Shown: piece by piece, positions 48,901-61,700 of the stretch
Numbering within the stretch: position 1 is the first letter of the stretch
Layout: every line of letters begins with the position of its first letter
Made by a program: the position numbers and the translations under genes
From: Larus michahellis
Lineage: Eukaryota; Chordata; Aves; Charadriiformes; Laridae
Direction of reading: 5' to 3'
DNA: 64,000 nucleotides
Assembly (NCBI RefSeq): GCF_964199755.1
Contig: NC_133897.1
Coordinates: 70,674,661 to 70,738,660 of the forward strand
The notes under the pieces: generated by a model
Told to the model about the DNA's origin: nothing
Database searches by the model: none
What the model saw: only the letters and a program-made list of their open reading frames with translations

Positions 48901-50289
48901 CTAGGAGCCTTCCCACGTTGACAACCCACGCAAGATAAGCCTCTCAGCCGTGGCTATTGGCAGTGAAAGCCATCTCGGTTGTTATCTCCAGGGATTCCGT
49001 GACCTCTTGGGCAAGACCGTGATGCCTTTGCTTCCATCTGTTAAAAATCAGTCACATTAAAGCCCTGCTCCGAGCAATGTTACCTGTCCAAGCAGCACGG
49101 CCAGCCTGGCCTCAGGAGGGATTTCCCGATAGCAATGATCTCCGAGAAGGCCTCCAGGATTACAAGCTCGCTACAGACATAACTTCTAGGCACAAGTTAC
49201 ATTTATATCTTCACCTACTTCAATGCCAGCCGCTAGACTGTAATTAAATTACACGTAGCCTGGGAGCCTCGGTCAGGGACTGGAAGCCGAGTGTACGAGG
49301 CACGGTGCAAACGCAGTGCTGAGATGACGCAGCTTAAGGGACTGTGGATTTTCCTCTGCAAACTGAGAATATTTTCAGCCATGTTTTCTCCTCCATGTGC
49401 TCACAAAACCCCTAAAACCACCCCCAAGCCTTTAAAAGGCTGAATGCCAGAGATGGGGAGAGCCTGCGAGGTCCCTTCAGCCCTTGGGTGCTGCTGGCAA
49501 GGCACCAGCAGCCGCTCAGTAACCTAAGTGGTAAGTAACAGCACAAAAGGTGCCGATTTCTTTACACAGCCATCTGTTAGGTTTTCATTACGCACAACTC
49601 TGCCTGCTTCTAGGAGATGCTGAGGCCACGAGGCATCCCACCCGCACCTCGGGAACCCCCCTGCCACCATCAGGGACAGCCCTCGCCAGCCGCCCCAGCC
49701 TGGCCAGGAAGGCTTGCTGGGCTGAAAACTAATCGCTTGGCCAGTGTTAGCTTTCAGCTGGGGTAGGTACCTGGTCTGGCCAAGCCGGGCACCAGCGCAG
49801 GAAGGTGGTGAGACTGCGTGAGCCAGGAGGGCAGCTCGACCCCCTTTGTGGTGGCGCTGCCTAGAATCACCATAAGTTGACTGTGAAACAACATCCCCAA
49901 AGCTGACATCTCCCAGGATGGTCCCAAGAAATCCCCTCCACCACGGGAAGCACTCCTCGTAGCACAGACTCAATCCATACCTTTTCCTTCCCACCCCAGC
50001 AGGCAATTAAGGTTAGCCTCGCTACGAGAGGATTACATTTCGTTTCCAAGAACATGCAGATGGAAACCAAAATATCCTCCTGCTTCCTAAGACAAAAAGC
50101 CATTCCCAGGCTGCTGAACCAAATGGATCTAACATATTGGTCTGGGGCACGATGGTGAGGAGCAAAGGGAAGACCTTTTCCCCCCCTCACTCACCCACTG
50201 CAGATACCTGTCATGACTAGATTGCTTTGTGTTTCAGTCCCTGCATGCAGCTAGTGACGACCTGAGGGATCATGACATGGTATTTAATC

Positions 50290-50690
50290 CACTTCTATAT
50301 GGCTGAGGGAAGTGGGGTTGTTTAGCCTGGAGAAAAGGAGGCTGAGGGGAGACCTCATCGCTCTCTACAACTACCCGAGAGAAGGCTGTAGAGAGGTGGG
50401 GGTCAGTCTCTTCTCCCAAGTCACAAGCGATAGGACAGAAGGAAATGGCCTCAAGTTGCACCAGGGGAGGTTTAGATGGGATATTAGGAAAAATCTCTTC
50501 ACTGAAAGGGTTGTCAAGCATTGGAACAGGCTGCCCAGGGAAGTGGCTGAATCACCATCCCTGGAGGTATTTCAAAGACCTGCAGATGTAGCGCTGAGGG
50601 ACATGGTTTAGTGATAACTTGGCTGTGCCAGGCTAACAGTTGGACTCGATCTTAAAGATCTCTTCCAACCAAAACGATTCTATGATTGTC
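50290..50690 (+). mobile_element. CR1 LINE 3' fragment (plus)
   Basis: It matches the canonical CR1 3' end almost word for word: GGGGTTGTTTAGCCTGGAGA, GAGACCTCATCGCTCTCTAC, AGGAAATGGCCTCAAGTTGC, GGAACAGGCTGCCCAGGGAA, ending CAACCAAAACGATTCTATGATT. The 99-codon ORF over it is the remnant of the end of ORF2 plus UTR, with the usual [20 protein letters not shown] motif. This is among the best-preserved transposons in the window. Confidence 0.95.
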
Positions 50691-52607
50691 TTCAGAAATA
50701 CTGAGTAGTTTAACAAGCAGCACAACTGTTTAATAACAGCACGCGACTACTGAATTTAATATGCAGAAAGCAAGTCCTGTTATCTCTACCCCAAAAGAGT
50801 ATCTTCAAAGTGTAACAAGGAAGAAACTGGAACCATCAGTCAGTAATATTATCACTCTTTTCTCACAGCCAGAGCTGCATCCATCAGATGCACTGCAGAA
50901 AACAAGGAGAGCAAAGCTAATCAAATAATACCACCTTTCTTCCTCTCCGTTATTGCCTCTCCTAAGATTGACCGCATTTGTGGTTAAACGCAGGGAGTCA
51001 AACTTCCTATAAGCAGTGTCGTTACGGTTCCAGATTTCCACTGTGGTTCAGCCGTATCACAGCTCTGGAAAGGCATACTGGCGTATGCTCAAACCACTGC
51101 CTTCGCTTGTTAAGGTGAAAAAATTCCATACTGTGACTGTAAAAAGTTCTTACCCAAATCCCCTCGCCCATCTGCCTTCTTAAAGATCTTAATACCAAAC
51201 TTTAAAAAAAAAAATAAAAATAACTTTGTTGAGATTGGTAGTCTGGATAAAAGCACTTAGTGAAGGTACTGACGCAATTTCACCATACCAGGGGAGATGC
51301 AAGCAGCTAGTTAAACTGGAGAAGCAGAAGCCCAAGTCCTCAGGATCCCCAGCACACACCTCCTTCCATTGCTCTCGAGAAGGACTCCTGCTCAGCCCTC
51401 ACACGCCCCAAGGATGTAAATGTACATGTCCCGTCTTTTTGTTCGAGCAATCAAAAGCCTTCATCAGTTCTTTCACAATTTGAAGCTCACATCACTGAGA
51501 TCAATAGTCTAATCCCAGCTGTAGCCAAAATGCAGCTGGCTGATTTGTCAGCAGGACTAGCAGCTTGTCCCCCGAGAAAGCAAGTGTGAAGACGATGCAA
51601 TTTCCACAAACTCACAGGTAGTCCAAGCATCTGCTGGTAAGTGTAGCTTCTCACATGAGAAGCTCCTAAGTTTGTCTTGAAAAAAGGATCAGCTCATTGC
51701 AAAACGGACAGAGTGAAACACACTGGTTTTTGGACCCTGTTTCTGAAAAGAAAAATCAGATCAGGATACCACAACCAGAATGCCTTAGGTCAAAGTAGAC
51801 CTAAGAAATTCACTTTCAACTCTGCCTCTGAAAGTGATAGGAAGGTAAGTGAAAGCTGAAGTTTCTCCACACTATGCAGTTACACACAAGAACAAGCAAG
51901 CAAATAGTCATGGCCCTGATCAATATTACCATCCAAAAAAATTCCAGTCTGACCTGTGTGGGGTGAGGATGCCCAAACCAGTGGACCTGTAGCGACAGGT
52001 GCATAAAGATGTCCCCTATGTAAGTGCACCGCTGCATCAGTCCTGACCTGCACACCCACCTCGGTTCAGACGAATACACCTACTAAGTTACACTCCACAT
52101 TTTTCACCAGAGAAGAGTGGACCCTGTACCTTCCCATGCTCTTAATGCAAGATACTCTAAGTTCAAGGTTCTAGCTGGGAAGCTCACTGCACCTGCTCCA
52201 TGCTGGGGCTCATGCCTCCAATGCCATGGAGGGGCACTCGAACAGGAGACAAAGCGGCAGAGAGGACAAAAATAAAACATCACCTCAGGCATTCAGGGAG
52301 AGGCAAAATCCTTGCAGAAGGCGTTCAGCGGTACTTTGCAGTGGAAGGAATGATACATTTTTGTACAATTTGCACAACATTAACCAAAGGGTCTGGGGCT
52401 GAATCTAGACAAAGTATCTGACACCAGCTTTTCAGGAGGAAAGCAAGCCTTCCAGGACCATTACAGCCCCTGGCAGGCAGGCTGCCCCTGATCATCTAGG
52501 CGTTCCACGCCTGCACGACCAGTGAAAGAGCCGGGGCTGCCCTCGTGGGCAAGCACATTTGCTGGGATCTTTATGCTGCCCCTCTTGCACAAAGTTCATA
52601 GGATCAT

Positions 52608-53165
52608 CACCATAGAATCACCGAATACCAGGATGGAAAGGACTTTAAAGATCATCTGGTCTGACCTTTCTTGGCAAAAGCACAGTCTAGGCAAGACAGC
52701 CCAGCACCCCGTCCAGCTGAATCTTTAAAGTGTCCATTGTTCGGGAATACCCTGCTTCCCTGGCAAGACTATTCCAATGGCTAATTGTTCTCACTGGGAC
52801 AAATTTTCCTCTTGTGTCCAATCGGAATCTACCCAGGAATAATTTATACCCATTACCCTTCATCTTTCCCATGTGACTGTAAAAAGGAAGTCTCCATCTT
52901 CTTTGTAGCTACCTTTAACACCGGACCATGGTGATAAGGTCTCCCCAAAGCCTTCCTTTTTCCAAGGCTGAACAAACCCAGTTCTCTCAGCCTTTCCTCC
53001 CACAGCAGGCTTCCCCGTCCTTTCATCATCTTTGTGGCCCTTCTCTGGACCCTTTTCAGCCTGTCCACATCTTTTTTGTGCAGCAGGGACCAAACTGAAC
53101 ACAGTATTCCAGGTGTGGCCTGATAAGCACTGAGTAGAGGGGGAAGTTCAAGAAGTTTAAAATTG
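52608..53165 (-). mobile_element. CR1 LINE 3' fragment (minus)
   Basis: The left end CATAGAATCACCGAATACCA with AAAGATCATCTGGTCTGACC is the reverse CR1 terminus. The rest continues as reverse CR1 to GTATTCCAGGTGTGGCCTGA at about 53104-53123. Minus ORFs at 52687-53102 decode the degraded ORF2 C-terminus (RVQRRATKMMKG, LRELGLFSLGKRKA). Confidence 0.92.
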
Positions 53166-55522
53166 TTCCAGATCTGTTGGCTTTTTCCATTTCAACAAGG
53201 CATCGGCATCGAACAAGTCAATAGGCAAGCTCAAGTATCTGATATTTTTGGCTAGATATACTATAGCATCTCACAGATGCCTAGAGTTTTCTTCCTGCAA
53301 GCTCTCAGGGAGATCCCTCTCTTCTCAGCTGCCAGTCAAGCAGAGTTTGGGAGTTGCTCTTCACACACTGAGGCAACTGAGCTCTTCAAATGGCTGGGAA
53401 AGTCATGTTTCTCCACTTCAAGTGAAGTACTAGCAACACATATAATGCCCGTCTGGTACAACTGGTGCTGCTTCTTTCCCTTGGAAGAAGTAGAGAAATG
53501 TGTTCAAAAAGGCACTAGGGACATTGAAAGAGCTAAAGGGTAGTCAAGAACACAAAAACTAGACAAATCTGAAGGGGAAAAATACGAAGACTGAAATTCT
53601 GATCCTTTCTTACTGAACACGGAATGATTTGATAAGTCCTGATTCATTTTGAGGCAGGAATACCTGACTTTGGCCTTAAAGGTGGAGTCCATCTTAGTCT
53701 CTGCATTGCAGATGTGAGAACAATCACATTTTTGCTTCCTCCGACTTATTGCCAAATTGATTGTTCTCCAGGACTGGGAAAGAGGGAGAAAGGAGCGAGA
53801 TGGTAATCACCCTTACAAAATTCTTTAAGGTGAAAGAAGTGAATGCATCTTACTTTTCCTAGCAACCCTCTATCCTAATTCAGAAGCAAATAATTCACAC
53901 TAAGGATAGTATCCTGAACATATGGCTTTCTCTGAATAAGGGGAATTTGCCTGCCTACAAGCTTGCTTTTCTTTTCTCTCTCTCTTTTTTTTTTTATTTA
54001 ATTAAACACGTCAGTCTCTGGAATCCCCTACACATTCCCCTTCACAGCAAAGTGGTTTCTGTGCCTCCCCCCCACCCCCCCCAAAAAAAAACACAACCCA
54101 CAAGAAAAGCTTTGTAAGTATTAACTTATTTGTGTCCACAGAAGCCTGAACCTAAGCTTAATATCTAGCCAAAAGCACAGAACCTGTTCACTACTGTTGC
54201 ATTCACTTCCCACATATTCAGCAAAAGCACGATGTTACCAAGACGAGAAGAGGGAAGGAGTTCAGCGCCCCAAGGCCAGCAGCAATGTGTAAAGCATCTT
54301 TAGAGAACAGGTCACAAGCAAACAATGTTGGAGGCCTCCAAATGACCTTGCACCTTTCTTTATCACCTCTCTCGTAAACACCTACAAAGCACATGGCTCT
54401 AAGTACAGCAACTCATGGGACATGTTTTTATTTTGCCATTTCCTTTTCCTTGCACAAGGACAGCCTGTGTTGCATAGTCTGGACTTTGAATGCTCCCCGG
54501 TCTTTCTGTGGAGGCTCTGAAGCAGAGCACCGCTGGGAAGGATGCTTCTAATCCCTAGATCTGGAAGAGCCTCCCTGCAGGCTCTGGGTTGCAAAGCGGT
54601 TGCTGCGAGGGCCTTGAGAAGGGGGAAATACCCACTGAAGTTCCTCACTACCCTACCTGCAATCCAAGAAGGCAGACGGTGGCAGCACGCAGAAGACGAT
54701 GACAGAGAAGTTTGCCAACAGGAATGAAAGGGTAGCAAAGGATGCCATAAGGCAGTGGTCTGCATTTTTCTTAAGTCACAAATAAAAACAAGCAACAAAA
54801 ATGTGACTGGCAATTGAAATCAGAAAGGAAATTGAATTGATTTTATGCAAAGAAGTGTAAACTAAAGTCATACCAAAAGCCACCTGAATATTCCTCTATT
54901 ATACGCAATTTCCCATGTTCATTTGTGTCATCTTCACAGTGTCAGTTTTCGAGAGAACAATTCTCAGCTCAGCACGACAGAACAGTAATACCGACAGGCA
55001 TGCAGAACATTAGCATGTTATAAATAAATTGCTAATTTGAGGTGGGAAAAAATCATCAAGGCAGCTCTTATGATTAAGAACCAGAGGAAAAAAAATTAGC
55101 AACTTGCTTATGCTTTCAGGACACTATCTTTTACAAAAAGAGCTTTTTCTAACTCCAGTTCCTGAGGGGAAAAAAAAAAAAAGAATAAAAGAATAAGCCC
55201 AGTGAAATACCCAGTATCGAGACAAAGCAGCCGGTGAAAATGCTATTATAATTTTTAAAGCCCTCCCTGCCCCCAACTCAAGTAGTAAGTTGTCTTTTCT
55301 ACTGGCTCAAGAGGTTTGTGCTTAAAAAGAATACTACACTGGAGCTGTGAAGTTTCGCCTTCCTCTCACCCAACTCAAAGTTTTACATAACCCCCAAAAG
55401 ACATTTTTAGGCTATAGATACTACGCAGCTAAAAAAAAAAAAAAAAAGAACAAATGAGGTGCAGAACTATTATACAGCAATTTGGATCTGGGTTACTTGG
55501 AGCCGCTCGATAAAAGCCTTAC

Positions 55523-55740
55523 CATGAAAAATAAAACTTTATTCTGCTGAGCCGACGGCCAGGATTATTCGTGCTTGCGATAGCCCCGATCACCACCCTC
55601 CGTCTGCCCGGCGCGGGGTTCCCTTCCCACCCCGTCCCCGGTCTGCAAGGACAGATAACCCCCCGCCGCGGCACGGCTGCCACCTCGGGTATTATTTCTG
55701 TACCACTCCAGCATTGTCGCTCGTCACCACTGTGCCACTT
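55523..55740 (-). promoter_or_regulatory. CpG-rich patch in E2F3 intron 1; candidate alternative promoter/first exon
   Basis: About 200 bp of CpG-rich sequence stands out in an AT-rich intron (CCCGGCGCGGGG, CCCGCCGCGGCACGG, many further CpGs). On the minus strand it runs into TTTTTCATG|GTAAGG. If that donor is used, the ATG (55525-55523) would be the last codon of the exon and would join exon 2 in phase 0 as M-AKRRLEL, an E2F3b-like short start. Against this, the ATG has a weak -3 base, the mammalian E2F3b leader (MPLQQQ) is not encoded, and AT-rich bases precede the donor. An enhancer or conserved non-coding element is an alternative. Confidence 0.3.
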
Positions 55741-58700
55741 ACTAAGCATTATTATAAAAATTTCTGCGAATATCTATGTTCGCCACGAGTGGGGATAATG
55801 GCCCCATTGCAATCGCCTTGATAAGAGCTCCAACAAGACAGCTTTCAGATATCACCACACAAAAGCCTTCTGTGAGAGCTGCAACCAACATCAATTCCCG
55901 CTATGCAAAGACATTAGACAAAGTGTGAACTAGCTTACTGTACGGGGACAAAAGGCTGTCAGTGTGTGGGACCAACACTGCCTAAAAACACAGCATTGGC
56001 AAGGCAAAATAATACCAGCATATATACGTGGTAATTGCCATTTAATTGCAGAGTTAGCAGCACAAGAAAACACGTACTGAAGGCACTATTGCGTTACTAG
56101 CATCACTCAAGACATTATAATTCCATATAATTCCACTTCTAGCATTGATGGTTGGAAGAACGACCTTAAAACCAGCAGATGTTAAAAAAGCCCAAGCAAA
56201 GACTGAAGGAAAGCCCAGTTTCCACTACAGAAGCAGTCAGAGAATGCAGCAAACCCTTCAGGCCTGCTCCTTAAAGCATGTATTTTCCAGTACACTATAG
56301 ACGACCTGACCCACAGGCACCACCATTCCACGTATGGTACAAGCTGAGACCCTTTCTGCACACAGTTTTATATTTTTACATAATTACCTGCTCACACTGT
56401 GGTAGCACCCAAAAAGCCAGAAGCCTGCTGTCAACATAAGTGGACCATACCAACAAAAATGCCGGGCTAAGAGATTACTATTTTTTACTTCTAGACCTGA
56501 AATTTGCCAGATGACACCCCTTAAATGGGAGTCTAGGTAGGAGGGATGTAAGGAAGTCTACATGCCAGTTTGTTTCTGAACAACACACAAGGCAAATTTG
56601 AAAGCTAAGCTTTATAGACAGCACAGTACACTCACTCCAAGAAGTGTTTCACTCTAAAATTACATCTGTACTTTAAAAAAGTGTAAAAATCATGAAATCC
56701 TACAGTGCAGATTCAGTGGCTTGCAGAAAACAACTATTACTGCACTCCAGTTTTAGTGAGATTTTGTGACTAACGGGTAGAACTAAAATTAAGAGAAAGT
56801 CATACTCATAGAGAACAAGTAGAGGAGATCAATAAGCCTGACACAATATATAAGAATTTGACTCTTGCACTGCATGGCAACGGACACCATTGAGTCCTAA
56901 ACCAGAGACTTTTAATGTCACCTTAATTAACAGGGAAGGAAGTTTGCCAATGATTTTCTTCCCCCACCCCGCTTTCTAGCAGAAAATTATGCAATAAGCA
57001 ACAACCTTTGAACCAACAGCTGTACAACAACCAAAAAACCCCAAACCAGAAGAGCATTGGAAAGAGGAGAATGTCTTTCAAGAAGTTCATTAATGAAAAT
57101 TACTTCTAGAATCTATGCATACATTAACCAACACACACATACCACAACTTGGAGCAAGAATGCTGGAGCTGAGGCAGCCAAGGCTAAGCAGACACCTCTT
57201 GTTATCCAGTTTCCCAATACAATTATTTTTATTTTTTTTTTTTTTACTAAATAACTATTGTTGTTTGCATGTTTTCTATGAGTTTTCACAGATCTTTGCA
57301 AAACAACTAGTAGCTCACAATGTCTACGTGAAGAGACTCTAAAATCCCACTGTAAAGACAGAGAAATGAAAGCCAAAATAATAGCAGCCTCTGCTTTTGA
57401 CAGTGGCTTGTTCATATAAAGCTTGAGATACCAAGGACGCAACATCTGCAGTATTGCAATTTAACATCACAGGAAGCACCCAATATCTTCCTAAAAATCA
57501 GGTCTTAGACCCTTGAAGTAGGGCACCCAAAAATGCTGTCAGCCTTAGGTAGCAGACACTTCTGGGCCTAGATGCAGCCACATACAAGTCGGATGAAATC
57601 TTGAAAGTAGATGCAGGTGATCAAGTTAAGTCTCTGACTTAAATGAAGCGATGAAACGGGGTACTGGTTTTACTTCTAGAGGTAGGAATAAACAAAAGCC
57701 ATACTTGCCCACATAACTCAGCGCAGTGACAGAAAAGATGCCAGCTGATTCTGAAACGGCGATCTTCAGTGCTCCACCTTCCCTTCCTAGCTTAGTCCTA
57801 GGCAAAACACCTTGGGCACAAAAGCCTGAAAGCCACAGGGCACGCAGGTGGCAGAGTTCATGTGTTAGTTCTCACCCTGTAACAGGTCAGGTCAACAACT
57901 GTTCACATTAATAAACAGAACAGCAGAGACACAACACACTCCAGGAACCTTAGGTAAGTTCAGTTTGGAAACAACTACCAACACATTTGCCATGTATTCC
58001 TATATGAATAAAAGGAAGGCTGAAATGCATGAAGTAGAACACTCCTACCACATAGCAGAGGCCATTTTCAGTACGCTCCAGCTTCATCAACACCTAGTCC
58101 AACTCTTGTCTTCTCCCTTTACAGGGCTTGCAGATGGAAATATTTACCAGGGCTCACTCTGAGCCCACAAGGTATTAAGAAATCCACAAACTCCGCGAGA
58201 TCCAGCAAATAGCAGCGCCATCCAAGCAGACAGCATAGTACTTCAGGAGACACCCATGCCAGGCACTGCACTTCCAAGTGTGGTTTTGGACCAACTTACT
58301 TGAGGAAAACAGAAGTGAAATAGTTCCCTTTTAAAGATGTGATAAATTGGGCAATTTTGCCAAGCCTGTCTTCAAACAGGCAACAGAACTGAAATTGAAA
58401 CCAAGTCCAAATACTTCAGCAGCAGCACCTCAAGCACTGCAACAGCCCCGTCCTGGGGGCACCGGCACCCTCCCTCCCACCGCACACCACTGCCCCGGGT
58501 ACACAGAGGGGGTTTCCTCTCCCCAAATCAGCAAAGACAGTTCTGCTCTTGAAAAATAATGCAAGAAGTGATTAACTCTGCCAGCCAAAACAAGAGCCTG
58601 AAGTCCAACTTAGTCATTTTTTAAGGAGGAGAGTTGCCACCATACATACACACACTCAGTGCTGCCAGCTGTAAATGAGATTATTTGCAGAGACTGTACA

Positions 58701-61700
58701 ACCCGGAGGTTTAGTTACACTAAGAGGAGCTTTCTATCTGCTGAAGGCTCGCTCCGGGCATGGCTGGATCTACATTACCACCATCAGTGCAAGAAGCCCA
58801 TCTGAACTGAAGTCACAGCCTCCAACCCATCCTTAGCCGGCGGCTCCTCCTCAAGCCAGGATTAAAGCCTGAGGCACCTTCCCACCCCTCCACACCAGGA
58901 CCAACGCTGTCACCAGAGCCACGGCCATCAGCCCGGCACACATCTTCAGAAGTGAAGCCTGAACGTTTGAAAGGTGTCTACTCAAAGCTACTAAGAAAAG
59001 CTCACATCTTCATTTCTCATCCAACTGCCCTCTTGGTGCTCCGGGCAGGAGGGGTGGGCTGAATTCTCCTCACACAGCCACACCAGACCCACTGGACCTG
59101 CAGAGGACAGGGGCTCCAAAGAAGAGCGGTGCTACTTTGTTTTCCTTTTTGCAACCTACACTTTGTAATGACCTGTTCCCACAGCAGCCAAGCAAGCTTG
59201 GCCCCTCTGCTCCACACCTCCTGTTTCCCACCCAGGGCCAGGTTAAGACCTGGTGAAACAAGCTGGCTCTGAAAGGGTCTCTGGCTCCTGCTTAGCTTGC
59301 AAAGTGGGTCCACCATGTCTTCAAAACATCTTCTGAAGCCACCAATCCCCAAAAGCTCGACAAGTAAAAAAATCTCGACTAATAGACATGTTTTTTTTCA
59401 AGAATCATAAGATTCTTTTATAAAAGGACGCTTCTATTTCAACACTAATGGCTTTCCTTTCAGGAGAAATTACATGGTCTCTCGCTCTTTAGCTTGGAGA
59501 AGACAACTGAGGACAGAAGATAGTGTATCATAAACTGTGTTGAGAAATATGTATGAGGAAATCATTTTCCCCTACCGCAATATCTAGGATCAACCAACGA
59601 CCCTATAGACAGCAAGTTCAAAAAGGAAAAAAAAAGGCAGATGCAAGATTATTTTTTCTTCTGCACAAGATAACTAAGTCCTAGATAGAACTTGCTGCTA
59701 TGCAAGGTCAGAACTACAACTAGATTCAAACAGCGATCAGACAAAAAAAAAAAATCACAGGCCATTGGTAGCTATAAAACTCATTGTAACCCCTGAGCCA
59801 GTAGGAGAAGGGCTGTCCTGTGCAAGCCTCTTGTGTTCCTTCCTCAAACGTTTGCCACAGTCGTAGTCAGAGAAGTAGCAGGAGAACATTTCACCTTGCA
59901 AAATACAGCGGTTCCTAAGTTTAAAGACTTTTGTTTTTTAAATGCTCGCACATACTCACAAATGAGCACGCTGTAAAAATTAAGAGAGCCGCACCAACAT
60001 ACCTGGGATGAAGGGAAAGAAAATGCCTTTAATTGCTCAATCAGTTGAAGCAACCTCTACAGAAAAATAAAATGGCCCTAAAGCCACCCATACCCAGCCT
60101 TTGGCAAGCAGGCTGGTGGCAGAAGGGAGATAACTTCACGGCAAGAACAACTTCTGAAAACTGAGGCCGGGCAAGCCAATTTAACACCTCGACACCACTG
60201 CGTGTAAAAGCTCCCCTCTCCTTCCTTCGTTTCACTCATACCATCTTGGGCCATGCACACCCAATACCTATCAGTGCCAGACCTTATTGCTTATCAGACA
60301 CAGCTATTTTACCTTGTTAAAGCAGCAGAAAACCAACCCACCAGCACAGCTGGATGCTCCCCAAGCACAGAGGGGAGGGAAGAGCACTGCCAGGCCAAGG
60401 GAAGGGTGAAGGAGGTGCTACGGAAAAGATGGCGAGGGAGAAGCAAGCCTGCTCCTTCCAGCAACAGTAAAGACTTTGAGTGGCTCAGCTGCTCATGGAA
60501 ACCTGCCAGAAGCCCTTATCATCGTGCAGAAAGAAACCTACCCTACTTCAGTAGTTCTGGTGCAGATGGAGCCACATCAGCGTAGCTGGACTCTGCGTGA
60601 GGATAGCAAAGCCACCATCAGCAAGCTACGGGCTATTCCTGTAGGTTTTTATTAGGATGCCTGCTTTCCACTAGAAGTTTGTTGGCACGGTTAGGGCAAT
60701 CGGGATTTATACCTCTTTGAACTCTCCTCATACAGCCTTGCCAAAGGACCATGTGGTACCTCCTTGGGCTCAGCAGCAGCCTGTCGCTGGAGGAGATGGA
60801 TTTAAACCAAAGAAACTCCCTTAAAAGCTATTCAAAAAGCAAAGGCCCCAACTCAGGCTAGCATTCATTCCTATTAAGACAAACTATCAGGCAAAGAAAT
60901 ACGAAAACAGCTCTGACTATGAAAACACCTATGTCTTCTACACAGACAAAACTTTTCATCCTACAAAATAAAGACAAGCTAGTAGTTAACTACCCACTTC
61001 TTTTATGCAACGCACAGGTTTTTTCTCCCCCACCTTAAATCCTTTTTCAGTATTTATGTCCTATTTGGCCTGCCCCCTTACCTAACACCTAGGAGAAAGA
61101 TTGTGCGCTACCCCATTTTTCTTCTCCCCTTCCAGCTGTGCCTTGCTGAGGAGGAGGAAGAGGTACTTTCTAAACCACCAGAAAAATGAGAGAGGTGCTA
61201 AGTATTCAGTTTGGAAATGTAAATCCTCCCGCCCCCTTCTGAAGTATGCCGAACCAGCCTCTCCACAGCTCATGTCATCTAAAGGCCACAGGAGTTCTCT
61301 AAAGATATTCTTGTTAAGAGGATTTAGCCCCTTTTAAAAAGGACTTAACATGTGGGTGGTGTCTCCATTTAAGCATTTTCTCATGGCTAAGAAAATGGCC
61401 CTCTTCTTAAAGGCTTATCTTTATAACCCGAAGACAGTAAGAAATTCTCCACTATTTGAATTAGAAACATTTTGAGCAGCTTGCTTGTGTAGCAGCCCCA
61501 TTTTTGAGTACTGGGATTTGCAAATGGTAGTGACTTTCTCACACCAAGCGAGAAGCCAACACCAGCAAGAATGCTTTTGGGGTACCTCGTCAAACACTAA
61601 TTTCTCACACTTTTTCATGAGGAACCAACTTGATCCGCAAGCTCACTACCACCAAAACGGCACGGTGTCACTACACCTGTGCCTTCTCTTTGGCTACCAC

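Noticed and set aside
54382..54813. 143-codon minus-strand ORF
   Set aside because: No domain, no family recognised and no flanking signals; treated as chance.
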